From: Streptomyces sp. ADI96-02
GTDB taxonomy: Bacteria; Actinomycetota; Actinomycetes; Streptomycetales; Streptomycetaceae
Direction: 5' to 3'
NCBI RefSeq assembly: GCF_003846185.1
Contig: NZ_ML123034.1
Location: forward strand, 1,926,938 to 1,983,815
Length of the DNA stretch: 56,878 nucleotides
The translations under genes and the position numbers were made by a program. Position 1 is the first letter of the stretch; every line of letters begins with the position of its first letter. The notes below the pieces were generated by a model, which was not told where the DNA came from, made no database searches, and saw only the letters and a program-made list of their open reading frames with translations. Below, one piece after another: positions 1-11,072 of the stretch.

Positions 1-1
1 G

Positions 2-1390
2 GCCGCCGACGGCACCACCCACACCTACAACACAACCGGCCAGCTCACCGAGACCCGCACCCTCGACGGCACCACCGTCACCCACACCTACAACCCCGCC
101 GGGGAACGCACCGGACAGACCACCCGCACCCCCGACGGTACGAAGAACACCCTCACCTACCACCCCGGCACCGAAACCGCCCCCGACGGCACCACAGCCA
201 CCTACCTCACCGGCCTCAGCCGCGAAACCCGCACCCTCACCCCCATCAACGGCCAGAATCCCCAGACCGCCTACTACCTCACCAACCGCCGAGGCGACAA
301 AACCCACACCCTCGACACGAACGGCACCGAGACCAGCCGCACCGCCCACACCGACTACGGCCGCCCCCTCACCCCAGCCCAACGCACCGGGACCATCGCC
401 GAGAACCCCTACGGCTACGCCGGCGAGTACACCACCCCCACCGGCCACCAATCCCTCGGCACCCGCTGGTACGACGCCAAGGCCGCCGCCTTCACCACCC
501 CCGACACTCCCACCGCCGGCATGCTCAACCCTTACACCTACGCCACCGGCGACCCCGTCAACCACACCGACCCCACCGGACAACGCCCCGTAGAAGCGTG
601 GAAGTGGTTCGACGAGACCGTCCTCAGCTGGGAGGGCATGCCCTACCTCGACATCGCCCTCGCCGTCGGAGGCATCGCCCTCACCGCCTGGTCCGGCGGA
701 ACAGCGGCCCCCCTGGGCATAGCCCTCGCCAAACGGGCGATCGCCACCCGAATCGCCCTCACCGTCGGCACCCTTGCCACCCTCCCCAGCGCCGCCGACC
801 AGATCGCCATGAACGCGTCCTCGGACGGCAAGGGCTTCATGAACAGCACGACCCGCACGGCCTTCGACGTCGCCGGTCTCGTCGGAGGAATCACCGACGT
901 CGGCATCGGAATCGCCTACAAAGCAAGGCAATTGCACAGGGCGAGGTCGTATCTGACGGAGGCGGATTTGCTGACGCCGGTCTTCAGCAAGAAGAATTAC
1001 CCCCGGGCCCAGAAAGCCATGCATGATTCAGGCATCACGAACGAGCAATTCCTCAAGTTCCGCGACCCTTTCTCGGACGCCACACCCCCCAAGTTGGGCC
1101 AGCCGCGCCACCAGTCGATCAGCGACCCTGTCCAACTGCGGAGGACGCAAGAGGCCGAAATGATCCGGAATAACGCCAAGCATCTACTCAAAAGCGCATC
1201 CGGTAAATTGCGGGATCAACTCAAGTCGATCGACAACATGGCCAAGGAAATCAAGTTCGACGCAATTTCGTCGGCAGTAGTGGAGCAGTTCCAGGCGCCG
1301 AATGTCGCACGCACCAAAGCGACGTCAGGAAGGGCTGTGAAAAGCATATTGGACGTCCATTGGGTGGACAATGTCGCCGTGGTCGGATAG
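2..1390 (+). CDS. Rhs/YD-repeat polymorphic toxin, C-terminal part (5' truncated by window)
   Basis: The reading frame is open from the window edge and ends in TAG at 1388-1390. The first 170 codons are Thr/Gly/Tyr-rich YD repeats (DGTTHTYN, DGTTVTHTYN, YGYAGEY). These lead into an Rhs-associated core with the pattern LGTRWYDAKAA...NPYTYATGDPVNHTDPTGQ around codons 155-195. In this family the core ends a secreted or surface shell, and everything after DPTG is a variable toxin tip. Here the tip is about 270 residues: a hydrophobic Ala/Leu/Ile stretch (about codons 215-260), then a basic, polar tail I cannot assign to a toxin family. The tail DNA (from about 910) is visibly less GC-rich than the repeats, as expected for exchangeable tips. 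No immunity gene is recognisable before the convergent glyS. The family assignment is secure; the toxin activity is unknown. Confidence 0.85.
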   Translation, partial: AADGTTHTYNTTGQLTETRTLDGTTVTHTYNPAGERTGQTTRTPDGTKNTLTYHPGTETAPDGTTATYLTGLSRETRTLTPINGQNPQTAYYLTNRRGDKTHTLDTNGTETSRTAHTDYGRPLTPAQRTGTIAENPYGYAGEYTTPTGHQSLGTRWYDAKAAAFTTPDTPTAGMLNPYTYATGDPVNHTDPTGQRPVEAWKWFDETVLSWEGMPYLDIALAVGGIALTAWSGGTAAPLGIALAKRAIATRIALTVGTLATLPSAADQIAMNASSDGKGFMNSTTRTAFDVAGLVGGITDVGIGIAYKARQLHRARSYLTEADLLTPVFSKKNYPRAQKAMHDSGITNEQFLKFRDPFSDATPPKLGQPRHQSISDPVQLRRTQEAEMIRNNAKHLLKSASGKLRDQLKSIDNMAKEIKFDAISSAVVEQFQAPNVARTKATSGRAVKSILDVHWVDNVAVVG

Positions 1391-1540
1391 ATCTCAGGCC
1401 GAGGGCATGGCGTGCAGATGACGGAGCGCGCTGATTCCCGGCCCCCGGAGCGGGCCGCAAGGCCGCTGTTAGCCTCCCCGCCGGCTCGCGTCCGGTCGCC
1501 GTTACCCACACACACGCACCAACTGCCCGTACCGCACGAC

Positions 1541-1585
1541 GATGTCGGCCTTCACGACCACAACCTGGTCGTGAAGGCCGACGTC
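1541..1585. terminator. Bidirectional hairpin between the rhs end and glyS
   Basis: The 17-base arm gtcggccttcacgacca (1544-1560) is the exact reverse complement of 1566-1582, with a 5-base loop. Three further pairs, one of them G-T, extend the stem outward. It lies between two convergent genes. There is no T-run, as is common for Streptomyces terminators. The rest of 1391-1685 holds nothing I can support as a gene. Confidence 0.75.
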
Positions 1586-1685
1586 ACGTGGCCGCCGAAC
1601 GAGTCAGCGGCGTCCTGCACCCGGGACCGGGGGCCTCACGCGCGCTGTCAGGCGTCAGCGGCCCGGTCGTGGGCAGCCGAGTCCG

Positions 1686-3068
1686 TCAGCAGCCGAGCAG
1701 GCGGGCGCCGAGGTACGCCTGGATCTGGTCCAGCGAGACGCGCTCCTGCTTCATGGTGTCGCGCTCGCGCACGGTCACCGCGTTGTCGTCGAGGGTGTCG
1801 AAGTCGACGGTGACGCAGAACGGGGTGCCGATCTCGTCCTGGCGGCGGTAGCGGCGGCCGATCGCGCCCGCGTCGTCGAACTCGATGTTCCAGTTCTTGC
1901 GCAGGTCGCTCGCCAGGCCCTTGGCCTTCGGCGAGAGCTGCGGGTTGCGCGACAGCGGCAGGACGGCGACCTTGACCGGGGCCAGGCGCGGGTCGAGGCG
2001 CATCACGGTGCGCTTCTCCATGACGCCCTTGGCGTTGGGCGCCTCGTCCTCGATGTAGGCGTCCAGCAGGAACGCCAGCATCGCGCGGCCGACACCGGCC
2101 GCGGGCTCGATGACGTACGGCGTCCAGCGCTCGCCGGCCTCCTGGTCGAAGTACGACAGGTCGGTGCCCGACGCCTTGGAGTGCGCCTTGAGGTCGTAGT
2201 CGGTGCGGTTGGCGACGCCCTCCAGCTCACCCCACTCGCTGCCGCCGAAGCGGAAGCGGTACTCGATGTCGGCGGTGCGCTTGGAGTAGTGGGACAGCTT
2301 CTCCTGCGGGTGCTCGAACCAGCGCATGTTCTCCTCGCGCATGCCGAGGTCCGTGTACCAGTTCCAGCGCTGGTCCATCCAGTACTGCTGCCACTCCTCG
2401 TCCTCGCCCGGCTTGACGAAGAACTCCATCTCCATCTGCTCGAACTCGCGGGTGCGGAAGATGAAGTTGCCCGGAGTGATCTCGTTCCGGAAGGACTTGC
2501 CCATCTGCGCGATGCCGAACGGCGGCTTCTTGCGGGAAGTCTGCTGCACCTGGCCGAAGTTGGTGAAGATGCCCTGGGCCGTCTCCGGGCGCAGGTACGC
2601 GACCGAGCCGGAGTCCTGGGTCGGGCCGAGGTGGGTCGAGAGCAGACCCGAGAACTGCTTGGGCTCGGTGAAGGTGCCCTTGTTGCCGCAGTTGGGGCAG
2701 TTGAGGTCGGCGAGGCCGCCCACCGGGGGCTTGCCGTGCTTCTCCTCGTACGCCTCCTCCAGGTGGTCGGCGCGGTAGCGCTTGTGGCAGGAGGTGCACT
2801 CGGTGAGCGGGTCCGAGAAGGTGGCCACGTGGCCGGAGGCGACCCAGACGTCGGGGGCCAGGATGACCGACGAGTCGAGACCGACCACGTCCTCGCGCGA
2901 GGTGACCATGTAGCGCCACCACTGGCGCTTCAGGTTCTCCTTCATCTCCACGCCCAGCGGCCCGTAGTCCCAGGCGGACTTCTGGCCGCCGTAGATCTCA
3001 CTGCAGGGGTAGACGAAGCCACGGCGCTTGCTCAGGCTGACGATGGTGTCGATCTTGTCGGCGGCCAC
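1686..3068 (-). CDS. glyS: Glycyl-tRNA synthetase (class II, alpha2 type)
   Basis: This cytoplasmic enzyme charges tRNA-Gly with glycine using ATP. The 460-residue protein has the length of the single-chain bacterial/eukaryotic-type enzyme, not the split alpha/beta form. Visible landmarks are the N-terminal [14 protein letters not shown], a Cys-rich insertion with CxxC pairs near residues 91-94 and 124-127 (possible zinc site), class II motif 2 (SFRNEI near 191-196) and motif 3 ([13 protein letters not shown] near 325-337). A C-terminal anticodon-binding domain follows from about 355. The start is GTG at 3068 with a purine-rich GAGAG upstream. It is divergent from the zinc uptake operon, with about 240 bp between them. 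Confidence 0.97.
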   Translation of the reverse strand: MAADKIDTIVSLSKRRGFVYPCSEIYGGQKSAWDYGPLGVEMKENLKRQWWRYMVTSREDVVGLDSSVILAPDVWVASGHVATFSDPLTECTSCHKRYRADHLEEAYEEKHGKPPVGGLADLNCPNCGNKGTFTEPKQFSGLLSTHLGPTQDSGSVAYLRPETAQGIFTNFGQVQQTSRKKPPFGIAQMGKSFRNEITPGNFIFRTREFEQMEMEFFVKPGEDEEWQQYWMDQRWNWYTDLGMREENMRWFEHPQEKLSHYSKRTADIEYRFRFGGSEWGELEGVANRTDYDLKAHSKASGTDLSYFDQEAGERWTPYVIEPAAGVGRAMLAFLLDAYIEDEAPNAKGVMEKRTVMRLDPRLAPVKVAVLPLSRNPQLSPKAKGLASDLRKNWNIEFDDAGAIGRRYRRQDEIGTPFCVTVDFDTLDDNAVTVRERDTMKQERVSLDQIQAYLGARLLGC

Positions 3069-3271
3069 GGTGCTCTCTTCATTACGACGGCGAAATAGGA
3101 CAACGGCTGGCCCGGAGCGCCTCTGCGGGGGGTGGTGTTCGGGAGACGGGCGGGCGAATGCTTCAGATTACCGGCGCGCGCACCCCTCGGATCAAATCGG
3201 CGAGTGGCCGGACGGCCCGCGGGCCGTCGCACCGTGTCCTCTCCGTGACCTTCCGGGCATCTCATCAGCCT

Positions 3272-3315
3272 TGTTGACAATCGTTTCCAGGTTTGTTGAA
3301 AATGACTGTCATGAA
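3272..3315 (+). promoter_or_regulatory. Candidate Zur operator(s) overlapping the znuA start
   Basis: Two AT-richer elements of similar look sit in tandem: ttgacaatcgtttcca (about 3274-3289) and ttgaaaatgactgtcatga (3296-3314). The second contains the dyad atgac-t-gtcat (3304-3314) and runs into the ATG at 3311. Actinobacterial Zur sites are AT-rich dyads resembling TGAAAATGATTTTCA. The neighbouring operon encodes zinc uptake and ends with zur itself, so repression by zinc-loaded Zur is expected. The site is inferred by eye, not scored against a matrix. Confidence 0.55.
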
Positions 3316-4324
3316 CGTACGCCGCCTCATACCCGCCACCGCCGTCGCCGGAGCAGCCGTCCTCGGCCTCACCGCGCTCTCGGGCTGCTCCGCCTCCGAC
3401 GCCGCGGACGGGAGCGACGGCGGCAGGTTGAAGGTGACGGCGTCGTTCTACCCGATGCAGTTCCTCGCCGAGCGGATCGGCGGCGAGCACGTCGCGGTCA
3501 CCGGCCTCACCAAGCCCGGCGTCGAACCGCACGACCTGGAGCTCTCCCCCCGCCAGATCGGTTCCATCAGCGACTCGGACTACGTGCTGTACCTCAAGGG
3601 CGTCCAGCCCGCCGTGGACGACGCCATCGGGCAGTCCGGCGTACGGAACACCCTCGACGCGGCGACGCTCACCACTCTGGAGAAGCACGGCGCCGAGGTC
3701 TCCGGCGACGGGGACGGGCACGGGCCCGAAGGCCACGAGGGCGGAAGCGGGGACGGGCAGGCCCATGAGGAGGGCGACGGGCACGACCACGGCGAGGAGG
3801 GCGGCGGCGACCCGCACATCTGGCTGGACCCGGTGAAGTACGCCGAGGTCGCCGAGGGCGTCGGCGCGTCCCTCCAGAAGGCCGACCCGGACCACGCAGC
3901 CGACTACGCCGCCAACACCAAGGCCCTGGTCGCGGAGCTGGACGGGCTGGACACGGCGTACGAGAGCGGGCTGAAGTCCACCGCCACCCGGACCTTCGTC
4001 ACCACCCACTCCGCCTTCGGCTACCTCGCCGAGCGCTACGGGCTCACCCAGCAGGGCATCGCGGGCATCGACCCCGAGGCCGAGCCGAGCCCGGCCCGCA
4101 TCCAGGAGATCCACACCGTCGCCGCCAAGGAGAAGGCCACCACCGTCTTCTTCGAGACGCTCGCCAGCGACCGGACGGCGAAGACCCTCGCGCAGGACAC
4201 CGGGCTGGAAACCGACGTCCTGGACCCGCTGGAGGGCATCACCGACAGGTCCCGCGGCGCCGACTACATCGAGGTCATGGAGTCCAACCTCGCCGCGCTC
4301 AAGAAGGCGCTCGGCGCGAAGTGA
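3311..4324 (+). CDS. znuA: Zinc ABC transporter substrate-binding lipoprotein
   Basis: Extracytoplasmic zinc-binding component of a ZnuABC importer. The chosen ATG gives a clean lipoprotein signal: an Arg-Arg start, a hydrophobic core and lipobox LSGC with Cys at about residue 26. The mature part is a cluster A-I solute-binding protein with metal-ligand segments PGVEPHDLEL, DPHIWLDPV and THSAFGYLAERYG. Between them lies a His/Asp/Glu/Gly-rich loop (about residues 120-165) typical of zinc rather than manganese binders. In-frame upstream starts exist at 3293 (TTG) and 3302 (ATG), but none has a good ribosome-binding site, so the transcript may be leaderless at 3311. It is the first gene of znuA-znuC-znuB-zur. 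Confidence 0.93.
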   Translation: MNVRRLIPATAVAGAAVLGLTALSGCSASDAADGSDGGRLKVTASFYPMQFLAERIGGEHVAVTGLTKPGVEPHDLELSPRQIGSISDSDYVLYLKGVQPAVDDAIGQSGVRNTLDAATLTTLEKHGAEVSGDGDGHGPEGHEGGSGDGQAHEEGDGHDHGEEGGGDPHIWLDPVKYAEVAEGVGASLQKADPDHAADYAANTKALVAELDGLDTAYESGLKSTATRTFVTTHSAFGYLAERYGLTQQGIAGIDPEAEPSPARIQEIHTVAAKEKATTVFFETLASDRTAKTLAQDTGLETDVLDPLEGITDRSRGADYIEVMESNLAALKKALGAK

Positions 4325-4354
4325 CCCCCACCACCACCCGGATCGGAGGCGCTC

Positions 4355-5140
4355 ATGCCACGGCGTGAGAGCAGCAGCACCAGCGAACCCGTGGTCGCCG
4401 TGCGCGGCGCCACGGCCGCCCTCGGCGCACGCCCCGTGCTGCGCGGGGTGGACCTCACCGTGCACCGCGGCGAGGTCGTCGCCCTGCTCGGCGCCAACGG
4501 CTCCGGCAAGTCCACCGCCGTACGCTCCGCCATCGGCCAGGTCCCGCTGACCGGCGGCACGGTCGAGCTGTTCGGCACCGAGCTGCGCAGCTTCCGCCGG
4601 TGGGCCCGGGTCGGCTACGTGCCGCAGCGCACCACCGCCGCGGGCGGCGTACCGGCGACCGTCCGCGAGGTCGTCGCCTCCGGCCGGCTCTCCCGCACGA
4701 AGCTGCGGTGGCCCGGCCGGGCGGACCGGGCGGCCGTGGACCGGGCGATCGGGCTGGTCGGGCTCGCCGACCGGGCGAAGGACTCCGTGAGCGCGCTGTC
4801 GGGAGGCCAGCACCAGCGGGTGCTGATCGCCCGCGCGCTGGCCGCCGAGCCGGAACTGCTGATCATGGACGAGCCGATGGCCGGGGTCGACCTGGCCAGC
4901 CAGGAGATCCTGGCCTCGACCCTGCGCGAGCAGGTCGCCGCCGGAACCTCCGTGCTGCTCGTGCTGCACGAGCTCGGCCCGCTGGAGCCCCTGATCGACC
5001 GGGCCGTGGTGCTGCGCGACGGCTGCGTCACGCACGACGGCCCGCCGCCCGAGGCGCTCGGCCAGCACGCCCTGCCCGGCCACGACCACGTACACCCCCA
5101 CGCGGCCTCCGAGCCCGCCCGGACGGGACTGCTGACCTGA
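4355..5140 (+). CDS. znuC: Zinc ABC transporter ATP-binding protein
   Basis: Cytoplasmic ATPase that drives the ZnuB permease. The 261 residues form one ABC domain: Walker A GANGSGKST near residue 48, signature LSGGQHQRVLIARAL near 148, Walker B LLIMDEP near 168, and a switch histidine in LLVLHELGPL. The C-terminus carries a short His-rich tail (GHDHVHPH) that could touch zinc; this is inference. The ATG at 4355 follows GGAGG with good spacing. The stop overlaps the znuB start (ATGA at 5139-5142), indicating translational coupling. Confidence 0.95.
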   Translation: MPRRESSSTSEPVVAVRGATAALGARPVLRGVDLTVHRGEVVALLGANGSGKSTAVRSAIGQVPLTGGTVELFGTELRSFRRWARVGYVPQRTTAAGGVPATVREVVASGRLSRTKLRWPGRADRAAVDRAIGLVGLADRAKDSVSALSGGQHQRVLIARALAAEPELLIMDEPMAGVDLASQEILASTLREQVAAGTSVLLVLHELGPLEPLIDRAVVLRDGCVTHDGPPPEALGQHALPGHDHVHPHAASEPARTGLLT

Positions 5141-6039
5141 TGATGCTGGAATTCCTGAACCCGCCCTTCATGCAGCGGGCGCTCGTCGCGGCCGTCCTGG
5201 TCGGCATCACCGCGCCCGCCATCGGCATCTACCTGGTGCAGCGCCGGCAGGCCCTGATGGGCGACGGCATCGGCCACATCGCGATGACCGGCGTCGGCCT
5301 CGGCTTTCTGCTCTCCACCAGCCCGGTCTGGATGGCCACCGCCGTCGCCGTGGCCGGGGCGGTCGTGATGGAGCTGATCCGCTGGTACGGGCACACGCGC
5401 GGCGACCTCGCGCTCGCCATGCTCTTCTACGGCGGCATGGCGGGCGGCGTCATGCTGATCAACCTGTCCGACACCGGTTCCAACGCGAACCTGACCTCGT
5501 ACCTGTTCGGCTCGCTGTCCACGGTCTCCGAGTCCGACGTCACCGCGATCTGCGTCCTGGCCGCGTTCGTGGTGCTGGTCGCCGTGGGGCTGCGCCGGCA
5601 GTTGTTCGCGGTCAGCCAGGACGAGGAGTTCGCCCGGGTGACCGGGCTGCCGGTGCGGATGCTGAACCTGCTGATCGCGGTGACGGCGGCCGTCACGGTG
5701 ACCGTCGCGATGCGGGTCGTCGGGCTGCTGCTGGTCAGCGCGCTGATGGTGGTGCCGGTCGCGGCGGCCCAGCAGATCACCAAGTCCTTCAAGGTCACCT
5801 TCGTGCTGTCCGTGGTGATCGGCACGGCCGTGACCCTGACCGGCACCGTGACCTCGTACTACCAGGACGTTCCGCCGGGCGCCACGATCGTGCTGCTGGC
5901 CATCGCGGTCTTCGTCGCGCTGACCCTGCTCGCCGCCCCGCTCGCGAAGCGCCGGGCGCGGGCGGGCGAAGCCGCGGGCGATGCGTGCACCCTGGAGGTG
6001 CCGGCCGCCCGCCGGGGCGCGGACGACGTGCGCGTCTGA
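5140..6039 (+). CDS. znuB: Zinc ABC transporter permease
   Basis: Inner-membrane channel of the ZnuABC importer, 299 residues, ABC-3 family. At least seven to eight hydrophobic segments are visible, beginning ALVAAVLVGITAPAIGIYLVQRRQALMGDGIGHIA, with the family-typical RRQALMGDGIGH loop near residue 30-45. The start is the ATG of an ATGA overlap with znuC; a second ATG follows directly, giving an MMLEF start. Translation further upstream in this frame runs antisense-like through znuC and is not real. The C-terminus ends in a charged tail after the last helix. Confidence 0.94.
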   Translation: MMLEFLNPPFMQRALVAAVLVGITAPAIGIYLVQRRQALMGDGIGHIAMTGVGLGFLLSTSPVWMATAVAVAGAVVMELIRWYGHTRGDLALAMLFYGGMAGGVMLINLSDTGSNANLTSYLFGSLSTVSESDVTAICVLAAFVVLVAVGLRRQLFAVSQDEEFARVTGLPVRMLNLLIAVTAAVTVTVAMRVVGLLLVSALMVVPVAAAQQITKSFKVTFVLSVVIGTAVTLTGTVTSYYQDVPPGATIVLLAIAVFVALTLLAAPLAKRRARAGEAAGDACTLEVPAARRGADDVRV

Positions 6040-6104
6040 GTGCGCCGCCCGGCCGGGCTGGCACAATGGCCCGACAGATGTACGGGCGACACGAGGAGGC
6101 AGCT

Positions 6105-6539
6105 GTGGCCACGGCGCCGATCAGTGGCACGAACGCAGCGCCGGTACGCGGCCGGTCCACCCGGCAGCGGGCGGCCGTCGCGGCGGCGCTCGACGAGGTG
6201 GACGAGTTCCGCAGCGCGCAGGAGCTGCACGACGTCCTCAAGCACCGGGGCGACTCCGTGGGCCTGACCACCGTCTACCGGACGCTCCAGTCCCTCGCGG
6301 ACGCCGGCGAGGTGGACGTGCTGCGCACCACCGAGGGCGAGGCCGTCTACCGCCGCTGCTCCAGCGGCGAGCACCACCACCACCTGGTCTGCCGGCACTG
6401 CGGCAAGGCGGTGGAGGTCGAGGGCCCGGCCGTCGAGCAGTGGGCCGAGACGATCGCCTCCCAGCACGGCTACGTGAACGTCGCGCACACGGTGGAGATC
6501 TTCGGGACCTGCGCGGAGTGCGCCGACGCCAAGGCGTGA
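6105..6539 (+). CDS. zur: Zinc uptake regulator Zur (Fur family)
   Basis: Zinc-sensing repressor of zinc uptake and zinc-free ribosomal protein genes in Streptomyces. The 144-residue protein has an N-terminal winged helix (RSTRQRAAVAAAL...RSAQELHDVLKHRG...GLTTVYRTLQSLADAGEVD). The C-terminal dimer/metal domain has the HHHH run (CSSGEHHHHLVC), CRHCGK and a final CAEC pair, giving the structural Cys4 site and His-based sensor sites. The GTG start at 6105 is preceded by GAGGAGG at ideal spacing. In-frame ATGs at 6066 and 6078 lack one. It lies 65 bp after znuB, so it is probably co-transcribed and autoregulated. Confidence 0.95.
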   Translation: MATAPISGTNAAPVRGRSTRQRAAVAAALDEVDEFRSAQELHDVLKHRGDSVGLTTVYRTLQSLADAGEVDVLRTTEGEAVYRRCSSGEHHHHLVCRHCGKAVEVEGPAVEQWAETIASQHGYVNVAHTVEIFGTCAECADAKA

Positions 6540-6571
6540 AGCCCACGCCGAGGCGCTGGACGGGACGGCGT

Positions 6572-6609
6572 GAAGGGGCGGTCCGGTACGCGTACCGGAC
6601 CGCCCCTTC
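6572..6609. terminator. 38-bp perfect palindrome between zur and uppS
   Basis: Positions 6572-6590 are the exact reverse complement of 6591-6609 (19-bp arms, no spacer; the RNA would form a 4-base turn). It lies between convergent zur and uppS and can serve both. The sequence is GC-rich with runs of G and C at the base and no T-run. Confidence 0.75.
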
Positions 6610-6613
6610 CGCG

Positions 6614-7429
6614 TCACTTCGCGGCTTCGGCCTCCTCCGCACCGCCGAAGCGGCGGTCGCGCCGGGCGAACTCCAGACAGGCCCGCCACAGGTCCCGGCG
6701 GTCGAAATCCGGCCACAGGACGTCCTGGAAGACCATCTCCGCGTACGCGCTCTGCCAGATCAGGAAGTTCGACGTGCGCTGCTCGCCGCTGGGCCGCACG
6801 AAGAGGTCCACGTCCGGCATGTCCGGGTAGTAGGTGTACTTCTGGAACGTCTTCTCGCTGATCCTGGACGGGTCGAGCCTCCCGGCGGCGACGTCCTCCG
6901 CCATGCGCCGCGCGGCGTCCGCGATCTCGGCACGGCCGCCGTAGTTGACGCAGAAGTACAGCGTCATCGCGTCGTTGCCCTTGGTCTGCTCCTGGGCGAC
7001 CTGGAGCTCCTGGACGACGGACTTCCACAGCTTGGGCATCCGGCCCACCCACTGGATGCGGATGCCCAGCTCGTCCATCTCGTCGCGGCGGCGGCGGATC
7101 ACGTCGCGGTTGAAGTTCATCAGGAACTTCACCTCGTCCGGCGAGCGCTTCCAGTTCTCCGTGGAGAAGGCGTACAGCGAGAGGTTCTTGACGCCCATCT
7201 CGATACAGCCCTTGACGACGTCCATGACGACGCTCTCGCCGACCTTGTGGCCCTCGGTCCGGGGCAGGCCCCGCTCCTTGGCCCAGCGGCCGTTCCCGTC
7301 CATCACGACGGCGACGTGCTCGGGCACCAGCTCGCGGGGGATCTTCGGGGGCGTCGCGCCCGAGGGGTGCGGCTCGGGGGTCTTGTACGTGCGCCGGTTG
7401 TGGCCGCCGAGGATCCCGCGTACTGCCAT
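6614..7429 (-). CDS. uppS: Isoprenyl transferase (cis-prenyltransferase, UppS-like)
   Basis: This enzyme condenses isopentenyl diphosphate onto an allylic primer to make the polyprenyl phosphate carrier for peptidoglycan and other wall polymers, at the membrane face. The 271 residues include the diphosphate-binding signature [14 protein letters not shown] near 41-54, [22 protein letters not shown], and the IPP-binding [27 protein letters not shown] near 210-240. The first 35 residues are a non-conserved basic extension common in actinomycetes. It lies just downstream of recO (21 bp) and is probably in the same transcript. Product chain length cannot be read from the sequence. Confidence 0.95.
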   Translation of the reverse strand: MAVRGILGGHNRRTYKTPEPHPSGATPPKIPRELVPEHVAVVMDGNGRWAKERGLPRTEGHKVGESVVMDVVKGCIEMGVKNLSLYAFSTENWKRSPDEVKFLMNFNRDVIRRRRDEMDELGIRIQWVGRMPKLWKSVVQELQVAQEQTKGNDAMTLYFCVNYGGRAEIADAARRMAEDVAAGRLDPSRISEKTFQKYTYYPDMPDVDLFVRPSGEQRTSNFLIWQSAYAEMVFQDVLWPDFDRRDLWRACLEFARRDRRFGGAEEAEAAK

Positions 7430-7450
7430 GAGGTTCTCAGTCTCCCTGTG

Positions 7451-8197
7451 TCACTTCTCTACGTACCGCAGCGAGCGCAGTCCGCGCTCCAGATGCCAGT
7501 GCAGATAGGCGGACACCAGCCCGCTGCCCTCCCTGACATGACGCGCCTCGCAGGCGTCCGCCGTCGCCCAGTCGCCGCTGAGCAGCGCGCTCAGCAGTCC
7601 CAGGGCCTGTGCCGAGGGTACGACGCTGCCGGGGACCCGGCAGTCACCGCATATGGAGCCCCCGGCCGCGACGGAGAAGAACCGGTTCGGACCGGGCATT
7701 CCGCACTTCGCGCAGTCCTCGAAGCTGGGCGCGTAGCCGTTCACCGCGAGCGAGCGCAGCAGGAACGCGTCGAGGATCAGGTGCGGCGCGTGCTCGCCCC
7801 GGGCCAGGGTGCGCAGTCCGCCGACGAGCAGCAGGTACTGCTGGACGGCCGGCTCGCCCTCGTGGTCGGTGAAGCGCTCGGCGGTCTCCAGCATCGCGGT
7901 GCCGGCCGTGTAGCGGGCGTAGTCGGAGACGATCCCGCCGCCGTACGGAGCGATCGTCTCGCTCTGCGTGCACAGCGGCAGCCCGCGGCCGATCAGCTCG
8001 CTGCCGCGCGCGAAGAACTGGACGTCGACGTGGGAGAAGGGCTCCAGGCGGGCGCCGAACTTCGACTTGGTGCGGCGCACACCGCGCGCGACGGCGCGCA
8101 CCCGGCCGTGGCCGCGGGTCAGGATCGTGATGATCCGGTCGGCCTCGCCCAGTTTCTGCGTACGCAGCACGACGCCGTCGTCCCGGAACAAGCTCAT
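7451..8197 (-). CDS. recO: DNA repair protein RecO
   Basis: Recombination mediator acting with RecF/RecR to load RecA onto SSB-coated single strands. The 248-residue protein begins MSLFRDDGVVLRTQKLGEAD, the typical RecO OB-fold N-terminus. It carries a zinc motif CAKC...CGDC around residues 150-175 and a helical C-terminus ending in LRYVEK. ATG 8197 matches the family start; an in-frame upstream ATG at 8215 adds only MGDNGR and has no better ribosome-binding site. uppS follows closely on the same strand. Confidence 0.94.
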   Translation of the reverse strand: MSLFRDDGVVLRTQKLGEADRIITILTRGHGRVRAVARGVRRTKSKFGARLEPFSHVDVQFFARGSELIGRGLPLCTQSETIAPYGGGIVSDYARYTAGTAMLETAERFTDHEGEPAVQQYLLLVGGLRTLARGEHAPHLILDAFLLRSLAVNGYAPSFEDCAKCGMPGPNRFFSVAAGGSICGDCRVPGSVVPSAQALGLLSALLSGDWATADACEARHVREGSGLVSAYLHWHLERGLRSLRYVEK

Positions 8198-8287
8198 GCG
8201 CCCATTGTCGCCCACGGGCGGCGGGGCTCGCGGGGGCCGGTACGGGCTCTCGGGGGCTCGCGGGCGCGCAGAGGGCCGGGGGGAGGC

Positions 8288-8986
8288 TCAGGAAGGCGTG
8301 CGGGCGGCTGCGGCGAGCAGGCGGGCGGTGTCGTCGGCGGGCAGCCGCAGGGCGCCGCCGACCGTCTCCAGGACCTCGCGCTCGGCGGGGCAGTAGGGGC
8401 CGTCGGCGAGGGCGATCCTGGCGCCCTGGAGCAGGACCGACTCGCGGCCCGCGACGGCCAGGTGCGGGGCGAGCGGGGTCAGCACCTCGTGCAGCTCCAT
8501 GGCGAGGGCCGGACCGCACGCTTCGGCGGCGGGGCCGGAGCCGTGCCCGGCGTCGGCGGCCAGCACCTCCGCGACGGTGTGCAGCTGCTCCTGGGTGCAG
8601 TCGTCGAGCCCGGCGTCGCGCACGGTGGCCACGGCGGTGTCCAGGACCGTGCGGGAGGCGGTGCCGCCGGCGGCGAGGACGGCCAGGGCGACCGTGTGCA
8701 CGGCCTCGCGGAGCATCGTCGAGAAGCGGGTGGTGGTGGGGTGGTCCAGGGTGTCGGTGGCGTAGTGGGCCCGGCAGGCCGCGCACTCCACGACGGGCCC
8801 GGCGTCGCCCCGGCGGGCCAGCGGCACGCCGAGCACGGTGAGACGGCGGCGGCCGGCGAGGCGGCGGTAGTTGCGGTCGCCCCCGCAGCCGGGGCAGAAG
8901 AACGCGCCGTCGCCGACGGCCTCCCAGACGGTGCGGACGCCGCAGAGAACCGGCCTCAGAGCGCGTTGTCCCCTGACTGGTCGCAC
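8288..8986 (-). CDS. Zinc-ribbon TerB-like protein
   Basis: The N-terminal third holds two Cys pairs (FFCPGCGGDRNYRR and VECAACRAHY), a zinc ribbon. The C-terminal two thirds is all-helical and ends LADGPYCPAEREVLETVGGALRLPADDTARLLAAA, the pattern of a TerB/DjlA-like helical domain. TerB proteins are linked to tellurite resistance and membrane stress, but the role of this ribbon fusion is not established. GTG 8986 has GGAGG eight bases upstream (8995-8999). The frame continues open to an ATG at 9046, which would add 20 residues without a good ribosome-binding site. It sits between recO and leuA. Confidence 0.8.
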   Translation of the reverse strand: MRPVRGQRALRPVLCGVRTVWEAVGDGAFFCPGCGGDRNYRRLAGRRRLTVLGVPLARRGDAGPVVECAACRAHYATDTLDHPTTTRFSTMLREAVHTVALAVLAAGGTASRTVLDTAVATVRDAGLDDCTQEQLHTVAEVLAADAGHGSGPAAEACGPALAMELHEVLTPLAPHLAVAGRESVLLQGARIALADGPYCPAEREVLETVGGALRLPADDTARLLAAAARTPS

Positions 8987-9190
8987 GTCGCACACCTCCG
9001 TAACGCTCCGGCAACACTGCCGTGTGTTGGACGTGATGTTAGCCACATGCGGGAGGGGCCGTCAGTATCCCGGACGTCACAACCCCGGGATATGGCCGAA
9101 CCCCGACCACCCTGGCGGGCGGTCGGGGTTCACGACTGCGCTCGTACGGGACGAAAGCGGACGTCCGTGCGGAGAGCCGGGCCGAGCGGG

Positions 9191-11053
<1,863 letters not shown>

Positions 11054-11072
<19 letters not shown>

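Noticed and set aside
1412..1813. Possible immunity gene after the Rhs toxin
   Set aside because: The 133-codon frame overlaps the glyS 3' end and spans the terminator hairpin; composition is Arg/Ser/Pro-rich shadow coding.
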